A DNA stretch of 53,763 nt from Deltaproteobacteria bacterium (GTDB taxonomy: Bacteria > Myxococcota_A > UBA796 > UBA2385): the NCBI GenBank assembly GCA_018401435.1, contig JAGYJW010000046.1:1-53763 (forward strand), in the 5' to 3' direction. This document shows, piece by piece, positions 28,153 to 38,010 of the stretch. The notes below the pieces were generated by a model. That model had not been told where the DNA came from, searched no databases, and saw only the letters and a list, made by a program, of their open reading frames with translations. The first letter of the stretch is position 1; each line of letters opens with the position of its first letter. Both the position numbers and the translations under genes were made by a program.

Positions 28153-28166
28153 TGTTTAGGCATCTT

Positions 28167-28200
28167 GCCGGCGGTCCCCCAGGCCGCCGGCTTTTTTCTT
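28167..28200 (+). terminator. Rho-independent terminator after tRNA-Pro
   Basis: GCCGGCGG (28167-28174) pairs with CCGCCGGC (28184-28191) around a nine-base loop and is followed directly by TTTTTTCTT. Confidence 0.92.
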
Positions 28201-28226
28201 GGATCCGCGCCGGCGCGGAAGATTCG

Positions 28227-29418
28227 CTAGCGGCTCAGCGCCGCCGCGATGCCCTCCGCCACCGCATCCCCCACCACCCGGTGCCCCGTGGCGCTCAGGT
28301 GAACGGCGTCCACAAACCAGGCCGCCGGGGGCGCGCCGCCGGGTTGGCTTCCGGCTTGTGCGGCCAGGTCCACCAGCACCGTGTCGTGCTGGGCCGACAC
28401 GTCCCGCACCGTCTGCACGATGGCGGCCGTCGCCCGGGTGGGCAGCGGATCCTGCTCCTGGGAGGCGGCAAACCAGGGGGCGGCTTCGGGTGTGCCCGGA
28501 CCCAGGACCAGGCCCTTGAGAAAGAGCAGCTCGGGGCAGTCCGGCGCCTGGGCCAAGGCCCGGTCCACCGCGGCGAGGTCGGTGCGCTGGGCGTGCAGCC
28601 GGTAAGCCCCGCCTTGGAGGCTGGCGGCCCCCGGGGGCACGTGCTCGGGGCAGGTGGGCACCGCCGGCCCGGCGCCCGCGGCATGGAGAGGGGGGTCACC
28701 AGGACCACGGCCGCGCCGGCCTCCTGGGCGGCCTGGACGATGGCGTCAGGTTGTCGCGGAAGTCCGCCTCTGCGGCGGCCCGCCGTGCGGGCGAGACGGC
28801 GCGGCGGGCGGCGGGCGGTCCCGGCAGCGGAGCCGGGACGAGTCGCATCAGCAGCTCATAGCTGCGCAGCCGCCGCAGGCCAAAGCGGACGCGCACCAGC
28901 AAGGCGGCGTCCAGCTCGCCATAGCGTTGTTGGAAGGTGATGTTGCCGAGATCGTTGTGCCCTGTGTAGATCACCACCACATCGGGCTTCAGGAATGCCG
29001 ACTGCTGGACCAGCACCCGCAGGTGGTGGCTGTCGAGGGCCGGCCGTCCCAGGTTGAGGACCTCCACCGTTCGGCCGCGGCGGGCCAGCACCTCGCCGGC
29101 GAGGGCCGGAAACTCGCGGCCCGGCGCGAGGTGGCTGCCGCCCCGTACCGACGAGCCGCCGAAGACCAGCACCCGCGGCTGCCCTTGTCGCGGCTTCCGG
29201 GCAAAGGGCTCAATGGCGTCTCGATCCTGAAAGATGGGCGTCACCTGTGCGTTTTCGATGCGGTAGGGCGCGCGGTCCACATCGTAGAGGGCCCGAAGCA
29301 GCCGGGGGTGGGGCGCGCCAAAGAGCAGGCGCGTGCCCCCTTCCACCAGCAGGAGCACGAGGAGGGCGACGCCCACCCCTGCTGCTGCCCGCCTCGCCCT
29401 GCCACGCCACGTGCCCAT
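28227..29418 (-). pseudogene. Membrane-anchored SGNH/GDSL-type hydrolase, frameshifted twice
   Basis: Starting at the ATG at 29418, the product has a membrane anchor (AAAGVGVALLVLLLVEGG), a block I motif VLVFGGSSVRGG, block III YTGHNDLGN and, in a third frame, the late block V DAVHLSATGHRVV before the stop at 28227. The first frame carries to about 28748, where loss of one G (CTGACGCC instead of CTGGACGCC) moves the reading to IVQAAQEAGAAVVLVTPLS. A second shift near 28675 returns sense as VPTCPEHVPPGAASLQGG. All three catalytic blocks survive, so this is either a recent pseudogene or sequence error. The family removes or adds acyl groups; bacterial members of this shape often act on cell-wall or exopolysaccharide material. 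Confidence 0.7.
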
Positions 29419-29564
29419 CTGGCTCCTGCGGGGGCCACGATAGCGTGCGGCAGCCCCGGGCTCAAAGCGGGGGAGCCCGCCGCCGCGCGCCCGCCGGTGA
29501 AGGGATCTTGAAGGGTGTGGGCGGGGCCGTCGGGGGGCAGGTTGAAGTTCCAACCGGAGGCCCG

Positions 29565-30983
29565 ATGACCCTGCTCCTGCCCAGCCTGCTCACCCTGCTC
29601 GCCGCCACTCCCGACGCCCAGGCGGCCGACTTCAGCGGCCGAGTCCGACGCATCCGCATTCGGGACAACCAGGACAGCTCCAACTTCCGCACCATCGTGC
29701 AAACCGAGTCCGGCGACCCCACGGATCCCGGCAGCCTGGACGTGGCCATGATCGGCTTGGAAACTGGGGACATCCAGAGCTTTGCGGGCCGGGCGACCCA
29801 GACCCGGATGCTGAACACGGCCACCGCCAGCCTGTCCCGGGCGCGGCCCATCGAGACCAAGTACACCATGACCGCCCAGATGCGCGGCATCAGCGACCCG
29901 ACGCTCACCTGGGACTGGACGGCCCAGCTGGACCGCTGCCTGGCCGCCTGCCCCTGGACCGAAGAGATCCTGGACGATGGCACCGTGGCCGGGGTCAAGC
30001 TGGTCATCACCGAAGAGGCCGATGGCACCGAGACGGCCACCGTGCAGCTTCGGCTGGTGCCCGGTGATGTGTTGGAGTGGACGCGTTCGGGTGCGGTGAT
30101 GCTGTCGGTCGGCGATGAAGACGGGGACGGCTTGCCCGATGAGACCGTGACCGCCGAATCGGGCGAGGGGCCCATCTTCCGCACCCGCTGGGTCTCCCAG
30201 AGCTGGAGCACCGACGAAGACGCCGTGCAGATCGACGCTACCTTGACCAACCCCGACGGCAGCACTGACAGCTTCAGCGATCTCGCGGTGTTGGACCTCA
30301 ACGGCGAGACGGGCCTGGCCGAAGCCACCATCAAGGTGCGCCGCAAGGGCGGCTACAAGGTCAACCTGTGGACCCAGGCCACGGCGGATGCGCCGGTTGG
30401 AAGCGTCTTTGTCGAGGTCAGCGATGGCGACTCCGACGATGTATTGGGCGAGCTGGACATCGATACGGCCATCGAGACCACCGCCATCCTTTCGGCGACG
30501 CTGCCCCCGGGCCTGGTCGCGGGTGAGAAGGTGGCCACCACGGTGTCTCTCTTCGAGGGGGATGCGGAGGTGCTGACCGAGGCCTTCACCCTCCAGCTCA
30601 ACGCGGGCCTGCTGAGCGCGACTTTTGCCGAAGGCAGCCACCTGGCCCTGTCCAAGGCCGCGGTCTACCTCACCGAGGATGGCAGCTACGAGCTGGCATT
30701 CTCTGTAACCGGAGAGGACGCCGGTCTGGTCAGCCATGCCGTCGTCGGGGTGACCACCCGCACCGTGCTGGGGGACGTGGACGCTGCCATTGAGACGGTC
30801 TGGCAGCGCTGGACGGCGGTGCTGGACACCGACGCCGCCCCCGAGACCTTTGGCTTTGACGCCGAGGTGCGGGATGACGAGGGCGGCGTCCTGGATGGCT
30901 GGGTCTTTGACATCCAGGCGCAATTCGGCACGGGCACCCGGAGCACGGCCGGTTCGGCCAACAACCGGGCCGAGCTGCTCTGA
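29565..30983 (+). CDS. Secreted beta-rich protein of unknown function
   Basis: The ATG at 29565 (ribosome site GGAGG) gives 472 residues with a Sec signal (LLPSLLTLLAATPDAQAADFS, cleavage likely after AQA). The rest is rich in Thr, Asp and Val with alternating strands, and has a calcium-loop-like segment DEDGDGLPDE at about residue 183. The second half contains several strand-like stretches (ATIKVRRKGGYKVNLWTQA) that could be immunoglobulin-like domains. Cysteines are almost absent. I do not recognise a family; it is probably periplasmic or extracellular. Start is divergent from the SGNH gene with a 146-bp gap. Confidence 0.7.
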   Translation: MTLLLPSLLTLLAATPDAQAADFSGRVRRIRIRDNQDSSNFRTIVQTESGDPTDPGSLDVAMIGLETGDIQSFAGRATQTRMLNTATASLSRARPIETKYTMTAQMRGISDPTLTWDWTAQLDRCLAACPWTEEILDDGTVAGVKLVITEEADGTETATVQLRLVPGDVLEWTRSGAVMLSVGDEDGDGLPDETVTAESGEGPIFRTRWVSQSWSTDEDAVQIDATLTNPDGSTDSFSDLAVLDLNGETGLAEATIKVRRKGGYKVNLWTQATADAPVGSVFVEVSDGDSDDVLGELDIDTAIETTAILSATLPPGLVAGEKVATTVSLFEGDAEVLTEAFTLQLNAGLLSATFAEGSHLALSKAAVYLTEDGSYELAFSVTGEDAGLVSHAVVGVTTRTVLGDVDAAIETVWQRWTAVLDTDAAPETFGFDAEVRDDEGGVLDGWVFDIQAQFGTGTRSTAGSANNRAELL

Positions 30984-31031
30984 GGCAGTCTGGCGAGCGG
31001 GCGCGGCCCTTGGGGCGCCAGCATGGGCGCC

Positions 31032-31700
31032 TCAGCCCAGCGCCGACTGCAGCGCCCCGAAGAGGGCCTGGGGACTGTGAGCGGTGGCCGGGCCGGGCGT
31101 CCCGAAGCGGGCGCGCAGGCCGTCGATGTGCACGGCGATGGCCGCCGCGGCTGCCCGGACCCGCGCCTCGTCCGTGTCCACGAGCTGAAAGACCCGCTCG
31201 ATGACGAGGAAGGACAAGCCGTGCACCAGTCCCCACCAGGCGCGGTAGTGCGCCCCAAAGGCGCAGTCCTCGGGATCCAGCAGGCGTGCAAAGGCGGAGA
31301 GAACGAGGGCCTGGCCCTGCGGAATCGCATGGTCGCCGGCGCTGGCGCCGGCGACCGCGTCCCGTCGGCCAAAGACCAGGCGGAACCACCCCGGGTTGTG
31401 GGCGGCGAATTCCACATAGGCCACCCCCAGCCGTTGAAGGCGCCCATAGGGCTCGTCCTCGCCGGCTGCCGCGACCGCGGCCCGGTCAAAGTCGCCATAT
31501 CCGTCGAGCATCACGGCCTGCAGCAGCGCCTCGCGGCTGGGGAAGTGGCGGTAGACCGCGGGCTGGCTCACGCCCACGGCGCGGGTGACCGCCCTCAGGT
31601 TGAAGGCCGAGAAGCCCTCGGCCTCGATCAGCGCGCGTGAGGCCTGGACCAGGGCGGCCGCGAGGGCCTCGCCGCGCGGGGGCGTGGGGGGTGTGGACAT
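31032..31700 (-). CDS. TetR family transcriptional regulator
   Basis: The 222-residue protein has an N-terminal TetR helix-turn-helix (ALIEAEGFSAFNLRAVTRAVGVSQPAVYRHFPSRE as two overlapping helices) and a helical ligand domain with AHNPGWFRLVFG, typical of the WHG/TetR_C_33-type group. It is divergent from the cupin gene, with a perfect palindrome (31729-31743) in the 58-bp gap between them, so it probably represses itself and the cupin gene and responds to a small lipophilic ligand. The inducer is unknown. Confidence 0.92.
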   Translation of the reverse strand: MSTPPTPPRGEALAAALVQASRALIEAEGFSAFNLRAVTRAVGVSQPAVYRHFPSREALLQAVMLDGYGDFDRAAVAAAGEDEPYGRLQRLGVAYVEFAAHNPGWFRLVFGRRDAVAGASAGDHAIPQGQALVLSAFARLLDPEDCAFGAHYRAWWGLVHGLSFLVIERVFQLVDTDEARVRAAAAAIAVHIDGLRARFGTPGPATAHSPQALFGALQSALG

Positions 31701-31728
31701 GGGCCCTTGCTAACCGGTCTCTCCAGGC

Positions 31729-31743
31729 GTTATCTTAGATAAC
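31729..31743. promoter_or_regulatory. Perfect palindromic operator between tetR and the cupin gene
   Basis: GTTATCTTAGATAAC is a perfect palindrome with 7-bp arms about one central base. It overlaps TATCTT (31731-31736), which with TTGCTA (31707-31712, 18-bp spacer) could be the -10/-35 pair of the cupin gene. The neighbouring TetR protein is the obvious binder. A similar 11-base core recurs at 44033-44043. Confidence 0.75.
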
Positions 31744-31758
31744 AGCCCAGGAGCCTCG

Positions 31759-32325
31759 ATGTCACAGGTCGCCGCCGCCCCAAGCCTTCCCGTCCTGGTC
31801 CTGAAAGAGACCGGGGAGCGCTTCTTCTTTCAAAGCTCTGCCCGCGAGTCGGGCGGGCGCTTCCGTTTCCGCTGGCACCTGGCGCGGGGAAAGGTCGGTC
31901 CCCCTGCCCACCGCCACCTTCACGAGACAGAGCACTTCCAGGTGCACGCTGGCCACCTGCAGGTCTTCATGAATGGCACCTGCCACGACCTGCACCCGGG
32001 GGATGCCCTGACGGTGCCGGCCGGCACGCCCCACTTCTTCGGCCATCCCGGCGATGAGGAGGCTGTTGTGGACGTGACCCTGGGCGCTTCGGCCATGGAA
32101 GACCTGCTGGTGCCCATGGCGGTGGCCTACCCCGAGACGCAGGGCCCACCGCTCTCCGCCCTTCCGCGGCTGATGGTCCACCTGGCGCGCGGGATCGAGA
32201 CCGGCGCCAGCGTGCCGGTCTCGCCGATCGGCCGCTCCCTGATCACACTGCTGGGCGCCTTCTTTCGACTCCTTGGCGCGCGCCCCCTGCCGACGGCCAC
32301 CCAATGGTGGCAGCTCCGCCCATAA
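31759..32325 (+). CDS. Cupin domain protein
   Basis: The 188-residue protein has a single cupin barrel: motif 1 PPAHRHLHETEHFQVHAGHLQVF (metal ligands His-x-His ... Glu ... His) and motif 2 LHPGDALTVPAGTPHFFGHPG with the final His. It probably binds one metal; the enzymatic or binding role is not clear. The C-terminal 70 residues are helical (LPRLMVHLARGIETG). It is paired with the divergent TetR gene, so it may act on the regulator's ligand. Ribosome site AGGAG is good. Confidence 0.85.
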   Translation: MSQVAAAPSLPVLVLKETGERFFFQSSARESGGRFRFRWHLARGKVGPPAHRHLHETEHFQVHAGHLQVFMNGTCHDLHPGDALTVPAGTPHFFGHPGDEEAVVDVTLGASAMEDLLVPMAVAYPETQGPPLSALPRLMVHLARGIETGASVPVSPIGRSLITLLGAFFRLLGARPLPTATQWWQLRP

Positions 32326-32386
32326 TCGGCCTGGTATGGCCACCTTCAGGGAGACTGTACCCGCGAGAGACAGGCCATGCCGAGGG

Positions 32387-32573
32387 TCCCTGTCTGCGCA
32401 GGGATGCTAGTTCAACAGCGCGCAAATAGCGCACCGTTGAACCAGCCCGATATAGGCGGGGGCCTTGCCCCCGCACCGCGCCCAAAGGGCGCTCCCCCCC
32501 GGCGTCCTCTGCGAGCCGCCGGGCGGCCGGCACATGCGCCGGCCGCGTCCAACGAATCGGGATTTCCGATTCG
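32387..32573. repeat. Run of six hairpins between convergent genes
   Basis: Within 187 bp six perfect inverted repeats follow one another: TCCCTG/CAGGGA (32387-32404), GTTCAAC/GTTGAAC (32410-32442, with an inner GCGC/GCGC stem), GCGGGGGC/GCCCCCGC (32456-32474, loop CTT), GCGCCC/GGGCGC (32478-32492, loop AAA), GCGGCCGGC/GCCGGCCGC (32523-32546) and CGAATCGG/CCGATTCG (32553-32573). An outer pair AGTTCA (32409-32414) and TGAACT (32575-32580) brackets the last five. The cupin gene and the minus-strand VWA gene converge here, so part may be a two-way terminator, but no stem is followed by a clear T-run. It could also be an interspersed palindromic repeat or a structured RNA. Confidence 0.6.
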
Positions 32574-32578
32574 CTGAA

Positions 32579-34144
32579 CTAGGGACAGGGGCGCTGCACG
32601 GTGTAGTCCACCACGACGGGGTCTGCGCCGGGGCTGCTGCCCAACAGCACGGCGTTGGCGGCGGCATCCCAGGTCCAGTCCGCGCTCTCTGCGCCGCCGA
32701 TTCGGACGCGCACGCTGCCGGGCAGGGGCACTTCGGCCAGGGGCAGGGTCCAGGCGCGGGCGACGGTGGCCTCGGCCAGGGCCTCTGCCGTGCCCGTCCA
32801 GTCCGCGCTGCACAAAGAGAGGTGGGCCCCGCCCGTGGCGGCGATGGCTTCGGCGTAGCCGTCGTCGCCGTCGTTGCAGTCGTCCTTGTCCACGATTCCG
32901 GAGATCACCACGCCGCTTGCGTCGGCCGCGGCCCCTTGGATGGCGGCCAGCCAGTAGTCCCAGGTCCAGGTGGCGCGCTCCTGCACGCTGCGTTCGGGCT
33001 CGTCACTCACCACGATGAGGTGCAGGGCCGCGCCGCTTCGCACCAGCCCGGCGTTGCAGCCCCCCGCGCCCGTCTGGGCCAGCGCGCGGTGGCTGAGCTT
33101 GAGCAGGGCCTCGTCGTCGCTGATGTCACGGTCCTCGCCCAGCAGGGCTGCGGCCGTGAAGCGGGCCTGCAGATTCGGCGTGTCAGCTTGAAACAGCGTG
33201 TCGTTGATGCAGCCGGAGTCCAGCGTGATGACCCCCAGCTGCCAGCCGGTGGTGACCGCGTCGATGGCGGTGATCAGCGGGCCCAGCTCTGCGGCGACCG
33301 CGGCGGCGTCGTCGTCCATCGAGCAGGACTGGTCGATGGCGAAGAGGAGGTCAACGGGCGGGTTCTCGTCGAAGGTGAAGGACTCGCTGCGCGGCTCGCC
33401 GCCGGCTCCCAGCCCCTGCTGGGTCGCGATGCGCAGGCCGCCCGGGTCGTTGGATTCGGCCGAGAGGGTGGACCCGGCGGCGCTCTCGGCCAGCGGTGTG
33501 AAGCGCACCCAGGCCTCTGTGGCAGCGCCGGGGGCGAGTCGGGTGGGAAGGGTGGGAGCCCCGATCAGCTCCAGCCCCGGATCCGCGACAAAGCTGAGGG
33601 CCTCGATGGTCAGCTCGGCCTCGCCCACATTGCTGAGCTGGAGCGGGAGCAGGGCCTCACAGCCCGTGGGCAGGTCGCCAAAATCGTGGGCCTCGGGCTG
33701 GATGCGCAGCTCGGGCACCAGGCCCATGCCGACCAGGTCAACGGGAATCTCGGGCTCGTCGTCGTCGTTGCTGCGGACCTGCACCACCGCCGTGCGGGAG
33801 CCGGCGGCCTCGGGGCGGAAGGCCACCTCGACGCGCAGCTCCTCGCCCGGGTCCAGGTAGTCGGGCCAATCGGGGGCCAGCAGGGAGAAGGAGTCGGTGG
33901 CCTCCAGGGCCAGCGGCTCCAGATCGGCCCGCGCGGCGCCCACATTGGTCACGACGAAGGCATCCACGACCGTCTCGTCCGCGCCCGCCGCCAGGAAGTC
34001 GATGCTGCGTGGCTGCACGGCGATGGAGACCGCGCCGGGGTCATCGGACTTGGGGCCGGTGCTCAGCGCATACTCGGAGCAGCCCGCAGCTCCCCACAGC
34101 AGGGACAGCCCCAGCGCCTGGGCGAGTGCCGCGCGCGCCGTCAT
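32579..34144 (-). CDS. Lipoprotein with ASH-like domains and a von Willebrand A-like domain
   Basis: The ATG at 34144 gives 521 residues with a lipoprotein signal (LGLSLLWGAAGCSEYAL). Residues 35-230 hold two immunoglobulin-like ASH/HYDIN-type repeats (VQPRSIDFLAAGADETVVDA; IQPEAHDFGDLPTGCEA). From about residue 258 a VWA-like domain follows, starting VDLLFAIDQSCSMDDDAAA with a DxSxS metal site. Cysteines are paired through the domain (GCINDT, GGCNAG, DDCNDG, SLCSAD). It is likely surface-bound and may take part in metal-dependent protein contacts. The ATG overlaps the stop of the barrel-like gene, so these two and the large gene upstream form an operon. Confidence 0.82.
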   Translation of the reverse strand: MTARAALAQALGLSLLWGAAGCSEYALSTGPKSDDPGAVSIAVQPRSIDFLAAGADETVVDAFVVTNVGAARADLEPLALEATDSFSLLAPDWPDYLDPGEELRVEVAFRPEAAGSRTAVVQVRSNDDDEPEIPVDLVGMGLVPELRIQPEAHDFGDLPTGCEALLPLQLSNVGEAELTIEALSFVADPGLELIGAPTLPTRLAPGAATEAWVRFTPLAESAAGSTLSAESNDPGGLRIATQQGLGAGGEPRSESFTFDENPPVDLLFAIDQSCSMDDDAAAVAAELGPLITAIDAVTTGWQLGVITLDSGCINDTLFQADTPNLQARFTAAALLGEDRDISDDEALLKLSHRALAQTGAGGCNAGLVRSGAALHLIVVSDEPERSVQERATWTWDYWLAAIQGAAADASGVVISGIVDKDDCNDGDDGYAEAIAATGGAHLSLCSADWTGTAEALAEATVARAWTLPLAEVPLPGSVRVRIGGAESADWTWDAAANAVLLGSSPGADPVVVDYTVQRPCP

Positions 34145-34751
34145 CACAACTCCAGCCGGTAGGTGGGGGACAGGTCGAAGCCGCCGGTCGCGGCCGCTCC
34201 GGTGAGGGTGGAGGGCATTCGGGCGAAGGTCCAGCCCAGCTGTGCGCCCAGGCTCCCCGGGCCCAGGCGGAGGCCCGCCCCGGCGGCCACCCGCAGGCCC
34301 CAACCCCGCGCCGCGTCCACCCGCTCCGACAGCAGGGTCTCGCCGCTTCGAACGGTGGTCCGAACCTGCTGGAGGCGAAGCTCGGGGCCGATGGACAGCT
34401 CGGGGTTCAGCCGCGCGTCGGCCGGCAGCGCGCGGGCGGTCAGGTCCAGCCGCACCCGGGTCACCCGCATCCGAAGCGCGGAATGCCAGGGCGCATCCAG
34501 ACTGGCGGACTCGCCGTCGGCGACGGCCATGGCCTGCCAGGCCCCCAGGCTGAGGCCCGGCAGCAGGCGGCCCTCCAGCCAGGGCAGCACCGCGCCGCCG
34601 CCCACCGACAGCTCGGGTCCCGGCCCCAGCGGAGCCGGCCCGCTGTGCAGGCCCGCAGCGAGCCCCAGCCAACCGGAGCTCTCGCTCGCCGCGGCGGGGA
34701 TGCCCCCAGGCACAGCGCCAGGATCAGGGCGCCTGTGGCGGGGCGGCCCAT
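34144..34751 (-). pseudogene. Outer-membrane beta-barrel-like protein, one-base frameshift in the signal region
   Basis: The signal peptide MGRPATGALILALCLG begins at 34751 in one frame, while the body (ASESSGWLGLAAGLHSGPAP to the final GGFDLSPTYRLEL at 34144) is in another. Adding one G to the run of five at 34703-34707 joins them as CLGGIPAAASESSG, a good signal-cleavage site. The body has alternating strands with aromatic girdle residues and an aromatic-rich last strand ending in Leu, like a small outer-membrane barrel of about 200 residues. It starts at the stop of the large IPT/kelch gene (TGATG) and ends in the start of the VWA gene. Function unknown. Confidence 0.6.
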
Positions 34752-37700
34752 CAGAAATTCGTCCAATCGACGCGGAACAATAGGTCGGCTGCTCTCGCCC
34801 CCCACGACGAAGAGCACCGCCGACTCCTGGGCCGAGCCCGGCAGGTGCCGCGCCTCGGACAGCGATGTGGACAGGCTGTTCCAATTCCGAACGTCGGGGA
34901 GGCGGCTGGCCTCCAGCTCCGCTGAGCTCCCCGAGGTCGAGGGGGCGTCCTGGTGGCCACCAAAGGCGTAGAGGAAGTTGCTCGCCGAGGCGGGGGCGAA
35001 GCCGGCCCGGGCAGGGCTCATGCTGGCGGTCCCGCCCGCCTCCACCAGCACTCCCTCCTCGTCCACGGTGAATGCATCCACCACCCCCACGGCGCCGCTG
35101 CTCGCCCGTCCGCCGGCAAAGTAGACCCAGGCCTCGCCAGGCTCGACCACGCTGTGCCAGGTGGACTCCACCGACATGGCGCCGCAGCGCTCCCGGGCCC
35201 GGCTCAGGCGGACCGGGGCGGCCTGCCAGCTCCCCAGGGTCTGGCGACCCGGGCCTTCGATGGTGACCGGCAGCACCTCGATGCTGTCGTGGGGCTGCCG
35301 TCAGCCCCTGCGCCGCCCGCCGCGTAGATGTAGACCACGTTGGGGTCGGGGAAGGGATCGGCGGCGGTGGTCACGCAGGGCGAGCGCCGCGGCAGGGTCA
35401 GGGGCGCGACCTCGGCCCACTCTCCCAGGTCCCCCTCCACGAGGGGGGGCGTGCCCGGGTCCACGGAAGCGCCGGTGTCGGTGAAGCTGGGTGTGGCCAC
35501 CTCGACCAGCAGGGCCTCTTCGAGGCCCGGAACCGCCGCTGTGTCGGGGCTTCGGTACAGGCGGTAGGCCACGGCCCCCGGCACCGGCGCCCAGCTCAGG
35601 TGGATGGCCCAGGGGTCGCCGGTGTCGGGCACCGTGACCACCACCAGGTCGGCGGCGAGTCCCTCGCCGTCGGGATTGCTGGGATCATCGGGCGGGAAGC
35701 GGGCCGCCACCCGGTAGCTCCAGGTGCCGGGGTCGAGTCCGGTTTCTCCGGGTTCCAAGCCGATTTCGGTGAACCACGGGCTGCTCAGGGGGTCGAGGAT
35801 CTGGGCGCGCAGGGTGCTCTGCGTCGCGGCCACCGGGTCGCTGCCGCCCACCAGGTACAAGAAGTCCTCGATGCGCACGATGCCCGCCAGGCTGCGCGCT
35901 TCGGGCAGGTCCCGAGGCTGGCGCCGCCATTCGCCCAGGTCGCCGAAGACGCCCACGGGCGCGATCTCGATGCTCTGCAGCGCGCCACTCGCGGCGCCAT
36001 CGTCGCCGCCGATGGCGTAGAGCCAGCGCCGCACCGAGGAGGTGCGCCCGGCGACCGCTGCCGGCGCCCGCCGCGCGGTGTTCAGGGCCGGACCCGTCTG
36101 CCAGGGGAAGAGGTTCTGCGCGGGGTTGGTGATGGAGACGGCCGAGAACCGCGTCTTGGCCCCGTCGGCGTTCTCGAGTTCGACCACGCAGACGGCCTGG
36201 GCCACGGCCGTGACATCGGGGGCTACGACCACCTCCCCGTAGCTGGCCGAGATCCGCGTGCTGCCCAGCAGGGTGCGCGTGCCGCCGTCCCGGCAGTCCA
36301 GGCGGACCGTGGGGTCCCGGAAGCCCGCGCCCTGGATGCGCAGCGGGGGGCTCCCCCGGTTCTCCAAGGTGCCCGGACTCACCGATTCGATGGCGGGCGG
36401 CTCCAGGGCGACCACCTCCAGCGCGTCGTCCAGCAGGCCGGCCGTACCGTCGGGATTGAGCACCAGCAGCCCATAGACACCGGTGTCCAGACCCTCGGGG
36501 ACGATGCCGGACAGCAGGGTCTCGCTGCGGGCCTCGGCTGCATAGACCCGCACGGGGGCGGCCAGGCCTGCGGCATCGACCAGCCAGGCGCGGGCCCCCG
36601 GCTGGAGGCCGACGGCGCTGGTGGGCAGGGGGTCCACCAGGCTGACCTCGATGGCTGTGGGCGCGAAGGCCCAGGCTTGGGCCGGCTCGACCGACTCCAG
36701 GGGCAGGTCGTCGGCGTCCAGCACCTCCACCGTGGCCGAGGGCGTGCCGGGACAGTCCGCGCCCTGGTCCGCGGTCACGCGCCAGGTGCCCGCGTGCAGG
36801 CTGTCGGGAAGAAGGATCTGCACGGCCGCGGGGTCCTCGGGATCCCAGGACCAATCGGGGAAGACGGAGGTGCCGGCCTCGTCGGTGAGGGTGACGCTGG
36901 TGATCGCGTCGAAGACGCCCGCGAGGCTCGCGCGGATCGCCTGGCTGCGGCCCTGGGGCACGACCGGGGGGTCCACCGCGAAGGTCACGGGCGGCACCCG
37001 GACGTCCACGGCCCCGGCCAGCACGGCGTCGCAGCCGCCCGCGCTGCTCAGCGCGAGGTCGTGAATGCCGGGCGACAAGGCGCCATCCGGGATGAACAGG
37101 CGCGCGGTGCGGCTGTCGATCCACTCTACCGGACCCAGCGCCACGCCCCCCACCTGGGCCTCCATGTCGGGCACCAGCCCCGCGCCTTCGAGGGTGAGCG
37201 TGGTGCCGGTGTCGCAGAAGGCGCCCGGGCTCACCGCAGAGAGGGTGGGGGCCGGGCGCAGGCTGAGGGCCACCGGCGCGCTCTCCGCGCAATCGCCGGG
37301 GCTGGGATTGAGCAGGCTCAGCCCATAGACCCCCGTGGGGAGGGTGTCCGGACTGAAGCTCAGGGTGGCCGAGCTGCAGACCTCCACGCGGGGGTCCTGG
37401 GGGAGCGGCGTGCAGTCCTCCACCCCGTCCAGGGTGAGCGCGCTGTCGGCGAACTGCACCGTGGGCAGGACGCCATCGACCCGCAGCAGGCCCGCGCCTT
37501 GCAACGCCAGGGTGACAGAGTCCCCTCCCTGGCAGAAGTCGCTGGGGCTGGCGTGCAGGTCGGCGGGCGGTCCCAGGACCGCCAGGGCGTCGGGCAGCGC
37601 GGCGGGCTGGGCCCCGGCGGCCTGCACCGAGAGGTCGTAGCGTCCGCTCTGCAGGCCGAGGAAGCGGTCCAGGCGGACCTCCAGGCGCTCCGCGCTGCGG

Positions 37701-38002
37701 ACGGCGAGGCGCGGATCTCCGGCTTGCAGGACGATGTCCTCGCCCTCTGCCGGGCCGCCATCCAGGTCCAGCCTCCGATTCAGGCGGAGGCTGGGACCGA
37801 CCAGGCGAGGCCGCTCCCCCAGGCCATCCACCACGCTGGGGCCCAGGTTGTTGCCGGTGATCACCAGGGACTCATCGAGATCGGAGGACAGGCAGGCAAT
37901 TGCAGGAGAGACGCCGTCCACCCTCGGCTTCGGGGGCGGCGTGGCACAACCCGCCATGGCCAGCAGGCCCAGGGTCGCGACGGTGCGGGATCCGCGCTGC
38001 AC
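34751..38002 (-). pseudogene. Large lipoprotein with IPT/TIG-like repeats and kelch-like C-terminal part, two frameshifts
   Basis: From the ATG at 38002 the protein has a lipoprotein signal (VATLGLLAMAGCATPPP) and about seven IPT/TIG-like immunoglobulin folds, each opening with a phrase such as VDGVSPAIACLSSDL, LSAVSPGAFCDTGTTLTLEG or IESVSPGTLENRGSPPLRIQG. The C-terminal third has kelch-like blades (LYAIGGDDGAAS, LYLVGGSDPVAA, VYIYAAGGAGADG) and a fibronectin-like stretch (IHLSWAPVPGAVAYRLYRS). At 35291-35294 one base is missing in a run (reading should become PHDSIEVLPVTIEGPG) and at 34798-34803 one extra base precedes ADLLFRVDWTNF and the stop. The repaired length is near 1080 residues. 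Both shifts are in G/C runs and may be sequence errors. Likely a surface adhesion or recognition protein. Confidence 0.72.
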
Positions 38003-38010
38003 GGACGTTC

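Noticed and set aside
29247..30923. Long minus-strand frame over the secreted protein gene at 29565
   Set aside because: It has no signal or domain and shows the Gly/Val/His composition of an antisense shadow; the plus-strand frame has a signal peptide and a ribosome site.
32410..32442. GTTCAAC ... GTTGAAC fits the RYYYAAC/GTTRRRY ends of integron attC sites
   Set aside because: At 33 bp it is too short for attC, and no integron integrase or cassette array is visible. It is kept only as part of the hairpin run.
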